Shown: piece by piece, positions 21,357 through 33,077 of the stretch | Layout: the number at the start of each line of letters is the position of its first letter | Position numbering within the stretch: the stretch's first letter is position 1 | Assembly (NCBI GenBank): GCA_029721435.1 | Contig: CM056574.1 | Coordinates: forward strand, 78,091,001-78,155,000 | Length of the DNA stretch: 64,000 nt | Direction of reading: 5' to 3' | Origin: Gymnothorax reevesii | Lineage: Eukaryota; Chordata; Actinopteri; Anguilliformes; Muraenidae | Position numbers and translations under genes: made by a program | Notes under the pieces: generated by a model | What the model saw: only the letters and a program-made list of their open reading frames with translations | Databases searched by the model: none | Told to the model about the DNA's origin: nothing

Positions 21357-21620
21357 TCACAATTCATTGATTAGGTGATGGTCACTTTTGGGCCTTGCCT
21401 TTTGGGTCGCAAACTCAGCAATTAAATCCTTATAATTCAGCCTGGATGCAACATCTTTTTTGATAGAAGGGCGAGCCCGCATAGTCTCTCCTGCGACATG
21501 GAGGTCCGAAAATAATTTTAAATTAGTCTTAACTTTGAAAAGCTTCACTACCCCGATGCCAGTTATTAATATCGTCAATAAGACCCTGAGAGCAATCTCA
21601 CAGTTAGGACAGGCAAGCAG
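21357..21620 (-). pseudogene. C-terminal dimerisation segment of a hAT transposase, frameshifted
   Basis: On the minus strand one frame reads CPNCEIALRVLLTILITG. After shifts it gives FRTSMSQERLCGLALLS and then DVASRLNYKDLIAEFATQKA before the stop. This is the usual end of hAT transposases of the MYM-like group (EIALR.LLT, then TMSQERL.GLALLSI). At least two frameshifts break it. It lies only 68 bp right of the hAT element at 20082-21289 but on the opposite strand and outside its target duplication, so it is a separate remnant. Confidence 0.7.
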
Positions 21621-21914
21621 CGAGACAGAGAAGGTTACGTATGAGGACAGTAAAAAAAAAAAAAGATTGGGGTAAGCTTTTATCGAGATGAAATGGTAAT
21701 TAATGAAACAAACACAGAGAATTGTCATTTTAGGAGCATGATGTGTCCAGTGCAGTGATGCAAAATATGTATTCATTTATTTAAAATTTTTTTTTTTTTT
21801 TAAATCACACACCAGCCGCGAGGCCCCCTTAAGTCACGAGGCCCTGTGCGATTGCACTCTTCGCACAGCCCATGCGGGTTGATAACAGCCTCATCCCAAA
21901 TACGAGTATTCAGT

Positions 21915-22290
21915 GCTGAGAGTATTTTCCCCCTTCCTGATTTCTTTTTTTTTTCTTTTGCATATTTCTCACAATTAAATGATGCAGATCATCAAACTAA
22001 TTTTACTATTAGAAAAAGACAGCCATAGTCAATACAAAATGCAGTTTTTAATTGATGATATTATTTATTAAGGGAAAAAAGCCATCCAAACCTACCTGGC
22101 TTTATGTAAAAAAAGTAATGCCCCCCGTAAATCATGAATTGACTGTGATTCAACACATTTTTTCAGTTCAATTTCACTTGCCACACCCAAGCCTGTTTAC
22201 TGCCAGACCTGTTGAATCAAGTAATCACTTAAATACAACCTGTTTGACAAAGTGAACTAGGCTAAAATATCTCAAAAAACAACATATCAT
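21915..22290. repeat. Dispersed non-coding repeat, first copy
   Basis: The stretch with CTTCCTGATTTC, GCATATTTCTCACA and GCAGATCATCAAACTAATTT is shared with a short copy at 59068-59143. The rest (ATGAATTGACTGTGATTCAA, GCCAGACCTGTTGAATCAAG) matches my memory of a MITE-like repeat common in fish. There is no coding role. Confidence 0.6.
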
Positions 22291-23436
22291 GCCGCAATCT
22301 GAAGAAAGTAGCTAGACATAACAGCGATACAAATCAGACTTGGAAATGCTTAGCTCAGTTTCTGCGTAGCCCAATATCTTTTATTGCTGCACATGAGCTA
22401 GATAACAGTTTTAAAACTAGAAATCTTTTTGCCATTCTCAGACCATCCCAACTTAAAACATCCTAAACATAAAACTTGAAAGTTTTTCAAGAAACCGATT
22501 CTTGGAGCCTAGTTCTTAATGCTCCAATTCAGCGATCATTTGATCTTCCTAAAACCAGCACTTGTAGTTACTCTCATAGACTTGCCACCTTTCTTAGATA
22601 GGCAAAACGGTCACGCTGAAAACATTGCACGAGCAGCAAGACAAATAAGGTCCCACACAATAAGACAGGAATAGGTTTATTAGCTAGCTAGACACTTAGT
22701 ATTGTGGCTAGCTAAAGTAATGCCGATTGATTTTCCTCAGGTCTTCTATTGCTGCCAATCGTACAAGGAGGCAAAAATAGGAACACCTTAGGCAGTATTA
22801 CCCTCGCCTTAACTTCCTCTCTGCTTTTCTTCACGCATTCTTGTGTTTGTTCTTTGATGACGCATTTTCAGTCAATTTCATTGGTCATTATATTTTCCAT
22901 AAGTGTCCACAAATTGAAGGATATTTTCCAAAATATAAAAATAAAATATCCAACCAAGACACTACCAATTAAAATAAAAAATAATTCAATAAAATTATCA
23001 AATGAAGGCCCTTCAATAATTCTTAAACAATAATGTATTGAAATCAAGAATATTACTTCCCACTACTGAGATTTATTTGTCTTTGCTCATGTTTATCGTT
23101 CTAAAACATCTAATGTGGCTAAACATGGAAGTGCAAATTGTCCCTTGCATGTGATCTTGCAGCTTGTTTATCTGCATTCAGAAAATCTCTCTGATGGCTG
23201 CAGCGATTATATGTCCATGGAGCTTGACCACATCCTGACCGCATGTGGGCGTGGGTACAATCGCACATTCTGGTGTTTTCTCTACTGGTCATGGTGTACT
23301 TCAATATCAACTATTGCTTCAACTTCTTTCACTTGCCACAACTTTAACCAACAGATGCAAACAGTCTCAGAGCACACGCAAAACCCGCTCAGATCTCGTA
23401 GCCTGGACATTGAAACCAAGTGAGTGGATATATATA

Positions 23437-23469
<33 letters not shown>

Positions 23470-24588
23470 CCAAGTTCGCAAACCTCTCTATTTAGCATCT
23501 TATCGTGCAGTAACGGGATTGCAGTCGCGATAAACACTTCAGAATGGACCACTGACTATGAATTGGACAAGCCGCAAACAGTGCATTTTAGATTAGATCA
23601 TGTTAGATTTACAGTAACGTGTTTCATTTTCCCCACCGACCAAAGTTGGTTGGGGCATCTTGACTTTCAAAGGTTATATTTGCTGAACATCATGAGACTG
23701 ACTTTAACGCCTTGCCTTTATTTCCACAGTGTAAGTCATAATTATGACCTCACCTGAAGCCCTGACACCTGTATCCTCAACAGCTTGCTCTGTTTCTCTA
23801 GCTTGCTGCTGTGTTTCCTGGACACAAAATAATTAATTCATAATGGCACGTTTTGCGGGATCTCTGGACTGAAATTCACCTCATAATTTGATATATCCAC
23901 CTGGTTTATGTTTACTACTGCTAGCAACTCGATTACTAATCAACACATGACAGAAACCAGGTTTAGATCGCTCGTTGAAACTAGCGAACATGTTTAACTG
24001 ACGTTAGTTGGCATTATTAACCACTAAAAACAAACTTTAGGTAGCTACCCAGTTTTTACTTTAAATAGCTATCTGCTTCTGACTATTTTGATCACTTGGG
24101 CTCTGGATGGTAAAAAAGCTTCTGATGTTGCCTTTCTCTTTTTTTTTTGATGGCCTCTTGGTTTTCTTCCACTGTCAACTGAGCTGCTGCTAGCTCCCTA
24201 GCTAACAAGCTGATATTACATAATAGCCGTGGAAAGGTACTGCGAGCACACTGGCAAAGTCAGGTTAACTTAGTTTTGAGAGTGGCACTTAACAAGCCTG
24301 CTACAGTTCTAAGCCGCATCGATTCAACCAACATTACACTTGGTATTATTTGCCTAAATGTTAGCAGCATGTCTTAAAATGGGGTGATCTTTTTTGCTCA
24401 CGCTCTCAGACAATGAAATTTCCTCAAAAGTGATGCATACTTAAGATAATATCAATGTATGTCATGGGTTGAGCCATGGGAAAAGTGCTATAGTTACATA
24501 ATGAAGAAAAATCTGGAACAAATGCCAAATTGCGGTTCTCTTCTACGAGTAAGCCATTGCAAACACGTAATCAAAGCCGGTGTCGTGT
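22291..24588. other. No gene seen; one microsatellite
   Basis: Only short frames without motifs. A (TA)n microsatellite lies at about 23427-23468. Scattered AGCTAGCTAG strings occur but no ordered repeat. Confidence 0.5.
23427..23468. repeat. (TA)n microsatellite
   Basis: About 42 bp of nearly pure TA with one interruption (TATATATCTATATA). Confidence 0.95.
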
Positions 24589-24605
24589 AAAATCTGGGCC
24601 GTTTC

Positions 24606-27030
24606 ATTGCTATGATGCGAAAATATTAGCAAAATGTATAGCATTGCGTATAAAGAATGTCCTGCATGATATTATACATCATGACCAGTCTGGTTTTATA
24701 CAAGGTAGAAATATTTCAAATAATATAAGACAATTACTTGAAATTATAGAATATTATGATAAAATAAAGAAACCAGGTTTGATTTTCATAGCCGACCTTG
24801 AGAAAGCCTTTGATAAAATCAGATGGGATTTCATCTACCAATGTTTAGAATTTTTTAACTTTGGTATATCTTTAATACAGTGGGTTAAAGCAATGTATAA
24901 TAACTCCGTCTCCAAAATTATAAATAATGGTTATCTCTCAAACCCCATTGTACTCTCTCGCGAAGTAAAACAGGGCTGCCCGTTATCACCGTATCTGTTT
25001 ATTATGGCAATAGAAGTACTTGCTATAAAAATACGAGCAAATAATAATATCAAAGGCCTAGAAATGCAAGATCTAAATACAAAAATTTCAATGTATGCAG
25101 ATGATACCATTTTTTTACTGAATTCTGACTATGAAACACTTCAGTGTCTTACACAAGACCTGGATGAATACTCAAAACAATCTGGGCTGAACCCTAATTA
25201 CGAAAAATGTCAAATACTGAGACTTGGTTCCTTGAAAAATAAAAATTTCACTCACCCATGCAATCTACCACTTCACTGGACAGATGGACCGGTCAATGTT
25301 CTCGGTATACACATTCCAGAAAATATTAGTGAAATTTCAACGGTTAATTTCAATAATAAACTGAGTAAAATTGAAAAAATTCTGCTCCCATGGAAAGGGA
25401 AACATTTGACCATTTATGGCAAAATAACTCTGATCAATTCATTAATTGTATCCCAGTTTACATATTTATTCATGGCATTACCAACTCCTAAAGAATCATT
25501 TTTCAAAATTTATGAACAGAAGATATTTAAATTTATATGGAATGACAAACCTGATAAAATTAAACGTGTGTATCTCTACAATGATTATGTATCTGGTGGC
25601 CTAAAATTATTAAATTTAAAGGCTTTAAATCTTTCACTGAAGGCCTCCCTTATTCCAAAATTCTATTTCAATTCAAACTGGTTTTCTAGTAAGTTACTTA
25701 AAAGTGTTGATCCTATGTTTGAAAAAGGATTCTTCCCATTCCTACAGACTAAACCTGTGCTTAGCGAGTTAATTACTGACATGTTTTTCAGTGTCTCCAC
25801 CTTTCTAGAAGAAGCTCTACAGAGTTGGTTGCAATTTCAGTTTCATCCACCAGAAAATACAGAACAAGTTCTACAACAAATAATATGGTTAAATTCCAAT
25901 ATACTTGTTAATAGAAGAATGATTTTCTGGAAACGCATGTACGATAACGGTATTATTTTTTTAAAGGACATAGTGAATGAGGAAAATAAAATTATGTCCT
26001 ACAGACAATTAACTAGTTTTTATGGAACTATCTGCACACTGCAACAATATAATCAACTTATTGGAGCTTTACCAAATACTTGGAAATCAAAAATTATTAA
26101 AAGACCAGGAGGACATTTAGTCTGTCTGCCTCAAATGAAAATGGTACAATGGTTAAAGAAAATAAAGATTAATAAACATATATACAAATTTTACTTAAGA
26201 ATAAAGAATTTAGTTGCGACACCATATAGAATTCTAGATAGTTGGGAAAATTTGTTAGACACACCAGTTCCATGGAATAAAGTCTTCAAAATTCTTTACA
26301 ATACATCACTTGATCCGAAGATAAGATATTTTCAATATAAGCTAATATATAAGTTTCTAGCAACAAAAAAGATGCTAAATATCTGGGGAATTGAGCCGTC
26401 ACCCCTCTGTCGATTCTGTCAAGAGGAAGTGGAGTCAGTAGTCCATTTCTTTTGGTACTGTCCTGTAACAGCCCTTTTTTGGATAAAGGTGCAAAATTGG
26501 ATATCTCAGTATAGTAGTATACAACTAGATTTATTTAAGGTATTACTGGGTGATGTATCAAAAGAAAAACACCAAATATGTAATATAATTGTATATCTTG
26601 CAAAAATATTTATTTTCAGATTGACATCTGTTGGGGAGTTAAGACTTGAGAGATTCAAGAATTTTGTCATGTATTACAGTAGAATTGAGTGTGCGATGGC
26701 CTATGAGACGGGTCTTGTAATTTATGGCAAAAGATGGGATAAAATTCGGGAGGCTGAAGGTTGGGAATAATAAAGAGATGGAATGGATGAGCTAATAGTT
26801 ACAAATGCCAAATATATAAAACTCTGTGAATGTAATCCTTATTGTATTTTATTTTATTTATTTATTTTTATTATTATTATAATTTTTTGTTTTTCGTAGG
26901 TGTGTGTTTTGTAGGGTGATGGTAGGAGGATTCATACTTAATTATATAACTGATTGAATGAATAAAGTTGTCCTCCAAAGTGGGGGGGTGGTGGCAGGAT
27001 AGAAAAAAAGAAAAGGAAAAAAAAAAAAAA
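24606..27030 (+). mobile_element. 5'-truncated L1-like LINE with target-site duplication
   Basis: The coding part (24608-26770) is followed by about 230 bp of 3' untranslated sequence and a run of about 14 A ending at 27030. The insertion is flanked by AAAATCTGGGCCGTTTC (24589-24605) and AAAATCTGGGCTGTTTC (27027-27043), 16 of 17 identical. The right copy overlaps the tail, as expected for target-primed reverse transcription. The truncation removes the endonuclease and the start of RT. It landed in the left tip of the MITE described at 27035-28026. Confidence 0.88.
24608..26770 (+). CDS. LINE ORF2 fragment: reverse transcriptase to C-terminal zinc knuckle
   Basis: About 720 residues are open with no internal stop. 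It begins at AKILAKCIALRIKNVL (early RT), then has HDQSGFIQGRNISNNIRQLL, LIFIADLEKAFDKI (first catalytic Asp), REVKQGCPLSPYLFIMAIEV and the active-site YADD at 25094-25105. The long linker and C-terminal CRFCQEEVESVVHFFWYC (Cys-Cys-His-Cys) follow the L1/Tx1 clade. The apurinic-type endonuclease that should precede RT is missing because of 5' truncation, so the copy could not move by itself. Upstream residues read from 24530 belong to target DNA. The intact frame points to a fairly recent insertion. Confidence 0.9.
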   Translation, partial: CYDAKILAKCIALRIKNVLHDIIHHDQSGFIQGRNISNNIRQLLEIIEYYDKIKKPGLIFIADLEKAFDKIRWDFIYQCLEFFNFGISLIQWVKAMYNNSVSKIINNGYLSNPIVLSREVKQGCPLSPYLFIMAIEVLAIKIRANNNIKGLEMQDLNTKISMYADDTIFLLNSDYETLQCLTQDLDEYSKQSGLNPNYEKCQILRLGSLKNKNFTHPCNLPLHWTDGPVNVLGIHIPENISEISTVNFNNKLSKIEKILLPWKGKHLTIYGKITLINSLIVSQFTYLFMALPTPKESFFKIYEQKIFKFIWNDKPDKIKRVYLYNDYVSGGLKLLNLKALNLSLKASLIPKFYFNSNWFSSKLLKSVDPMFEKGFFPFLQTKPVLSELITDMFFSVSTFLEEALQSWLQFQFHPPENTEQVLQQIIWLNSNILVNRRMIFWKRMYDNGIIFLKDIVNEENKIMSYRQLTSFYGTICTLQQYNQLIGALPNTWKSKIIKRPGGHLVCLPQMKMVQWLKKIKINKHIYKFYLRIKNLVATPYRILDSWENLLDTPVPWNKVFKILYNTSLDPKIRYFQYKLIYKFLATKKMLNIWGIEPSPLCRFCQEEVESVVHFFWYCPVTALFWIKVQNWISQYSSIQLDLFKVLLGDVSKEKHQICNIIVYLAKIFIFRLTSVGELRLERFKNFVMYYSRIECAMAYETGLVIYGKRWDKIREAEGWE

Positions 27031-27034
27031 TCTG

Positions 27035-28026
27035 GGCTGTTTCTCAACATGCGTTCTTCTCTGTACTTAAGTCATCCGTCTGAGACCACGTACTGTGTCA
27101 ATTCAAAGTTCGCATCTCGACGAGAAAGTTTACCAGTCCTGGAAGTGTTCTTGACACGCCCATTTTTCAGAGGATGCATTGGATGGTAACTTGTGTGAAC
27201 TTGACAGCACGCATATCCCAGAATTCTTTTCGGCATCCAAGCGGGACGCCCCTAAGAACAACCAAAGAAGACCAGGATTGCGTTTCCCAAAAGCGTAGTT
27301 GCTGACAAAATGAGCAGCTTACATAATTCATCCATTCACAGTCAATGGGCCCAACTATCTAAGCTAGCATCTGTGATTTCGGGAAAGGCACCCCAGAACT
27401 GGTAGGGCTGCTTTCACACTGGACACGAAACAAATTTTTCGCACGACAGATTTACACTCAAAGTCAATTCAATGAAGCGAATACAAGCTTTTCTTATGCA
27501 TTCGCGTCTTTGCATTAACTTCGAATGTAATCTGTCGTGCAAAAAATTTGTTTTGTGTCCAGTGTGGAAGCGGCGTAAGTCTTTTATTGTTGCAATATTA
27601 GTTTGCTATTTCTTAGCTAAATGCTCTTCTGGTAATTTGAAGGCTAGGCACCATTACCTGAGTACATTTGGAATATTGGCTGCTTTACAATGTTTTATGT
27701 TGAATATGCTCCAGTGTTTCCGAAGTACAGAAACTCCGCAAGAGCCAGCGGACCTTAGCTAAACTAAGCACCTTAACTAGCTTATACTGACAGACGCCTC
27801 TTACCCCACAGATAACATTACTGGGGGAAAAAAGGATGATGGCGGAGGAAGTCGCGGCTCACTGGCTGGCGTATTGCATAATACCAACGAGAACGCATCG
27901 TCTCAAACCGTCGACAGCGAGAGTGCTCATAGCCTTGGAAGTGCACTCCTTCTAGAATGACTATCGAGAACGTTCCTCCCAAAAATTTAAGTCCGTTCTT
28001 AGCATTCTTGGTATTGAGAAACGGCC
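27035..28026. mobile_element. MITE with 13-bp TIR and CTG flanks, split by the LINE
   Basis: The left end GGCYGTTTCTCAA (27035-27047; its first bases also stay left of the LINE at 24598-24605) is the complement of TTGAGAAACGGCC (28014-28026). CTG lies directly outside both ends (27032-27034 and 28027-28029), a possible 3-bp target duplication. Without the LINE it is about 1 kb and non-coding. It carries the hairpin MITE at 27407-27574. Three-bp duplications fit PIF/Harbinger-type elements, but no transposase is present to confirm this. Confidence 0.65.
27407..27574. repeat. Hairpin MITE, copy 1
   Basis: A near-palindrome of 168 bp. The outer arm GCTTTCACACTGGACACGAA and inner arm ACGACAGATTACA are repeated in reverse complement at the other end (TGTAATCTGTCGTGC and GTGTCCAGTGTGGAAGC). 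About 60 bp per side can pair. Related copies lie at 35456-35608 and 41511-41676, with a half copy near 57721-57792. Confidence 0.85.
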
Positions 28027-28029
28027 CTG

Positions 28030-30104
28030 GTCCCACCCCCATAATATCTGGTCTCCCCACCTGACTTTCGTTGCATATCGCGCATCAATATGCATCAAAT
28101 CGCGTCATTTCAATCATCTACGTGAATTCCGGAGTGACGATGTATTCTCGGAAATAAATAAGTCAATTCATAGCATTTAAAGGCAATGATTAGTACAGAA
28201 ATCACGTTAGCGGACGATATATAATCTTTTGCTTGGACTGAAATAACTAGTTCCCAAGCTTGCTCAAAAGGCCACAGTACGCCTTTATTGTGATAACGGC
28301 TAGCAAGCCCGCTTAAGTGATAGCGAACTAAGTAATGAATAGCTAGCACACCAGTGAAGTAAACAAGCCAGATAGCTTGCTGATATGGTTACAGTTTGCT
28401 TTCAGTGTTGTTACATACACATACATATCACTTTTCTTTTGTTTAACGTTTGTACTTGATTACTGGCACCTGTTGCATTTGCACATGCGCAGTTGACGCT
28501 CCCTCAGTAAGGGTGGGGCTACCTTTTAATATGGGAGAGAGAGAGCGGGGAGTTGAAGCGGGTCAATGGCAGAAAGTTGGGTAAGTTTTTTTTAGCCTCA
28601 GGCTTGATCAGCCGAGAGGGAGCTAGGTCAGGGTGGCTCCACGTCAAGTGGGGTTGCTTTTTTTGTGTTTTTTGTTTCTTTGCCACTTGACCACCTGTCA
28701 ACCACGCTGGGAGAAGTGACTGAGCCATCTCATCTCTTATCCTCACGAATCACTTTTTGGGACTGAGGTTATCACGCCAGCAGTTTGGCTGATTTTAGAA
28801 AAAAAGGAAAAAAATACAAATAAAAGATTAATCAAACCCCATGAGCAAGAGGGGAATTTCACCACACGGGCTGTTCGGTGCTGGCACGATGGGTCTCCTC
28901 AGAAGACAGCCTTCCTCCGAGGAGAGAAGGTAAGACTCGTCTCTCTGAGGGGGTTCGTCAGGTGCCAGTTCATGTTCAGGTTGTATTTTTTTTCTTTCAT
29001 TTTTTCCTCCCTCCAGGCACGTACACACGCACATATACACAACAAAATAAATATCGGTGTTGTTGCTCCTGTGCACTCCGTATTGAAGTATCTACGAGCT
29101 TGGAGAGCAGTTTGATCATATTACTGTACAAATCGCTAGCTAGCTAGAATGATAACGATTTCTTTGATGAATGGCTAGCACACTAGTGCAGCGAGCTAGC
29201 TGGATAGTTTGAAGATAAGCTTACAGTTTGCTTCTACTGTACTCATCGCTTACTAGCAAGCTAAAGAGATAACAAACTTTGCTTGCACCCCTGTGTAGCA
29301 AACTAGTGAGCTAGCTAGCTTGCTTGCTAAATAAGGTTACAGTATACCACATGCACGCAGCCGCAATTAACTTAATTTTATGCCATTTAAACAATGAGCT
29401 ATAAGCAAACCTTATTTACAAAACGCGTAATTCGACACGCATTTTGGAACGGAAGTCACGTGGGGGGACCAGGTTTTACATGACATCGGTGATCTAATTG
29501 CGTGTCCCAAGTGTCGCTTTAGACGAAAATGAATATTCATGACCTGAATAGAGAAGTCAGTTTACTCTCAACTTTTAGCCTTTTGGTAGCCCCGCTCTTT
29601 TAACCAATCAAACGCTAGAATACGTAAATTGGTCGTCTTGGAGACGCAGTCTCCACAACAGGAGCGACCTGACATACAACACAGCATATTGCAAGGCGGA
29701 TATGATCGCCGATAATGACGGGTCAGAGTTTAAGATGAAGACAAGTGAACTTCCACCCATACCCGCGCGGGGTCGGACGCTAGCTAATATAATTGCGATT
29801 TATAGTGTTTAGTTCCTAGACGTGGACTCCGCCTTTGACTTAAATTTGCCGTTTTTTTTTTTTTTTGCGGTATTCATGTTCATATCTGTTTATCCATGAT
29901 GGTTTTCTTTTGCAAAACTGCACAAAGCTCATCGCATTCCGGCGCGCATGCATTGGCTCGGCAAAGCTGGCCCTATTACCGGAAGTGCGGACATCTACAA
30001 GAAATCTCGTCCATTCGTCCCAGGTCCCAATTTATGACAGTTTCGCGCTATATCAGGCTGCTTTCATTGGGTCTTATATGGCTTGTCTGGAATTATGATA
30101 ACAA
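28030..30104. other. No gene seen; faint duplicated segment
   Basis: Segments 28335-28395 and 29168-29235 are related (GCTAGCACACYAGTG, then TTACAGTTTGCTT), so an old duplicated repeat is likely. No frame has a recognisable motif. Confidence 0.4.
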
Positions 30105-30830
30105 CCAGTTCAATGAAGACCCTTGCATTATCCACAAATGGAGAAAACTTGGAACTGTGGTGAACCTACCCAGAAGTGGCCGGCCTACCAAAATTACTCC
30201 AAGAGCGCATTGACGACTCATCCAGGAGGTCACAAAAGAACCCAGAACGACATCTAATGAACTGCAGGCCTCACTTGGCTCAATTAAAGTCTGTGTTCAG
30301 AGTTCCAAGGAGAAGACCAGTGCTGACCAAAAACAACTCAAAGGCTCGTGTCACATTTGCCAATAAACATCTTCATGATCCCCAAGGCTTTTGCAAAAAT
30401 ACTGTGTGGACTATTGAGACAAAAGTTGAACTTTCTGGAAGGTGTGTGTCCCATTACATCTGGCGTAAAAATAACACTCATTTCATAAAAAGAACATGCA
30501 AACAGTCAGACATGTGGGGGTAGTGTGACAGGCTGAGGCTGCTTTGCAACTTCAGGACCTGGACGAATTGCCGTAATTTTGTCCACGCATCATGTGCTGC
30601 TGTCTTCTCTGGGCAAAACTCATTTAAAATGGACTGAGGCAAAATGGGAAAACTGTTCTGTGGTCAGATGAATCAAAATTCAAACTTCTTTTTAGAAACC
30701 ATGGACACCGTGTTGTACAGACTAGAGAGGGGCCATCCAGCAAAAAGACATATAGGCCTACACTGTGTAGACTCTAGAGCTCATCCAGACAGCATAGTAA
30801 ACCACAAATTACACAAAATACTTGTGTAGT
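30105..30830 (+). pseudogene. Degenerate Tc1-like transposase
   Basis: Traces in several frames match Tc1 transposase order. First comes KWRKLGTVVNLPRSGRPTKI (second helix-turn-helix and GRPR-like region), then PRTTSNELQASLGS, and finally KTVLWSDESKFKLLFRNHGH (first catalytic Asp). Many stops and shifts break it, and the C-terminal DE part is absent. Terminal repeats are not evident. It is an old remnant. Confidence 0.7.
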
Positions 30831-31467
30831 GTGTGTGTGTAATTGTATACTTTGCCACTTACATAAGTGCATATCAAACAGATGCCATCTGACACCACAG
30901 CACCTCTACCATCCAATAGCAGAACCTAGTAACTGTCATTTTGGTCAAAATTGAGTTAACATTATTTTTGTAGTTACTATGTTTTGTGCTTCATGTTCAC
31001 ATACAGTTTTATTGCAAAATGCCCTCCCATTCCTTGAGTATTGCCTTGCCCAAATCTAGTAAGTACCATCTGTGTTGATCCATACCATGGCAAAACCTAG
31101 TAACTTCAGGAGGATAAAATTTATTTTAGTATATTTCACATTTTAGGTGTGAAACCTCAATAGTAATGAGATTATTTTTTAGAAAAAATTCTCATGAAAA
31201 CTCTGGGCATATTTTCTGAATTCATATTAAAAAACAAAATTTTCCAGGACTTATTGTGAGCATATTCCTTCTCATAGATCGAAGTGAAATCACAAGTTTT
31301 TCTCTGGAATGGCGTGAAAATCTTGAAATCGGCTTCTCTTCTCTGCATTTTGTTGAAGTGTGTGGGCTTCGTGTCCACCGCTATGTTTTGATTTGTGATT
31401 GTTTTGTATTTTCAATAATCTCATAAACTCATAATGTGTATATAAAAGAAATCATTTTTTTTTTGTA

Positions 31468-33075
31468 CAAAACCCAAAACCAGTGAAGTTGGCACGTTAT
31501 GTAAATCGTAGATAAAAACAGAATACAATGATTTGTGAATCCTTTTCAACTTATATTCAATTGAATACACTGCAAAGACAAGATGTTTAATGTTCAAACT
31601 GAGAAACTTTTTCTTTTTTTTTCCAAATAATCATTAACATAGAATTTAAAGGCAGCAACACATTGCAAAAAAGTTGGCACAGGGGCCTTTTTACCACTGT
31701 GTTACATCGCCTTTCCTTTTAACGACACTCAGTAAACGTTTGGGAACTGAGGAGACCAATTTTTGAAGCTTCTCAGGTGGAACTCTTTCCCATTCTTGCT
31801 TGATGTATAGCTTAAGTTGTTCAACAGTCCGGGGTCTCCGTTGTTGTATTTTACGTTTCATAATGCGCCACACATTTTCAATGGGAGACAGGTCTGGACT
31901 ACAGGCAGGCCAGTCTAGTACCCGCACTGTTTTACTACGGAGCCATGCTGTTGTAACACGTGCAGAATGTGGCTTGGCATTATCTTGCTGAAATAAGCAG
32001 GGGCGTCCATGAAAAAGACGTTGCTTGGATGGCAACATATGTTGCTCCAAAACCTGTATGTATCTTTCAGCATTAATGGTGCCTTCACATATGTGTAAGT
32101 TGCCCATGCCTTGGGCACTAATACACCCCCATACCATCACAGATGCTGGCTTTTGAACTTTGCGCCTATAACAGTCCGGATTGTTCTTTTGCTCTTTGGT
32201 CCGGAGGACACGACATCCACAGTTTCCAAAAACAATTTGAAATGTGGACTTGTCAGACCACAGAACACTTTTCCACTTGCATCAGTCCATCTTCGATGAG
32301 CTTGGGCCCAGCGAAGCCGGCGGCGTTTCTGGGTGCTGTTGATAAATGGCTTTCGCTTCGCATTGTAGAGTTTTAACTTGCACTTGCAGATGTAGTGACG
32401 AACTGTAGTTACCGACAGTGGTTTTCTGAAGTGTTTCTGAGCCCATGTGGTGATGTCCTTTACACACTGATGTCAGTTTTTGATGCAGTACCGCCTTAGG
32501 GATCGAAGGTCACGGGCATTCAATGTTGGTTTTCGGCCTTGTCGCTTACGTGCAGTGATTTCTCCAGATTCTCTGAACCTTTTGACGATATTACGGACCG
32601 TAGATGATGAAATCCCTAAATTTCTTGCAATAGCTTGTTGAGGAATATAGTTTTTAAACTGTTCGACAATCAGCTCACACATTTGTTCACTAAGTGGTGA
32701 CCCTCGCCCCATCCTTGTTTGTGAATGACTGAGCATTTCAGGAAAGCTGCTTTTATACCCGATCATGGCACCCTTCTGTTCCCAATTAGCCCGTTCACCT
32801 GTGGGATGTTCCAAATAGGTGTTTGATGAGCATTCCTCAACTCTCTCAGTCTTTTTTGCCACTTGTGCCAGCTTTTTTGAAACATGTTGCAGGCATCAAA
32901 TTCCAAATGAGCTAATATTTGCAAAAAATTACAAAGTTTACCTGTTCGAACATTAAGTAACTTGTCTTTGCAGTGTATTCAATTGAATATAGGTTGAAAA
33001 GGATTTGCAAATCATTGTATTCTGTTTTTATTTACGATTTACACAATGTGCCAACTTCACTGGTTTTGGGTTTTG
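31468..33075 (-). mobile_element. Tc1/mariner transposon, full length with long TIRs
   Basis: TA dinucleotides (31466-31467 and 33076-33077) flank the element. The ends are CAAAACCCAAAACCAGTGAA and its complement, and the two ends pair over more than 100 bp (including AAATCATTGTATTCTGTTTT and AATTGAATACACTGCAAAGA). The length of 1608 bp and TA target are typical of Tc1. The transposase inside (minus strand) is broken by a stop and at least one frameshift. Confidence 0.92.
31691..32715 (-). pseudogene. Tc1 transposase, broken
   Basis: The N-terminal part starts near MGRGSPLSEQ (about 32715). It has a helix-turn-helix (YIPQQAIARNLGISSSTVR) and a GRKPTL segment. A TGA after CIKN near 32470 and a frame change follow. 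The C-terminal part (31691-32140) is open. It has [15 protein letters not shown], the second catalytic Asp in FQQDNAKPH and the last acidic residue in [11 protein letters not shown], ending KGDVTQW. The first catalytic Asp should lie in the broken middle. The product would cut and paste the element at TA sites; this copy cannot encode it. Confidence 0.88.
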
Positions 33076-33077
33076 TA

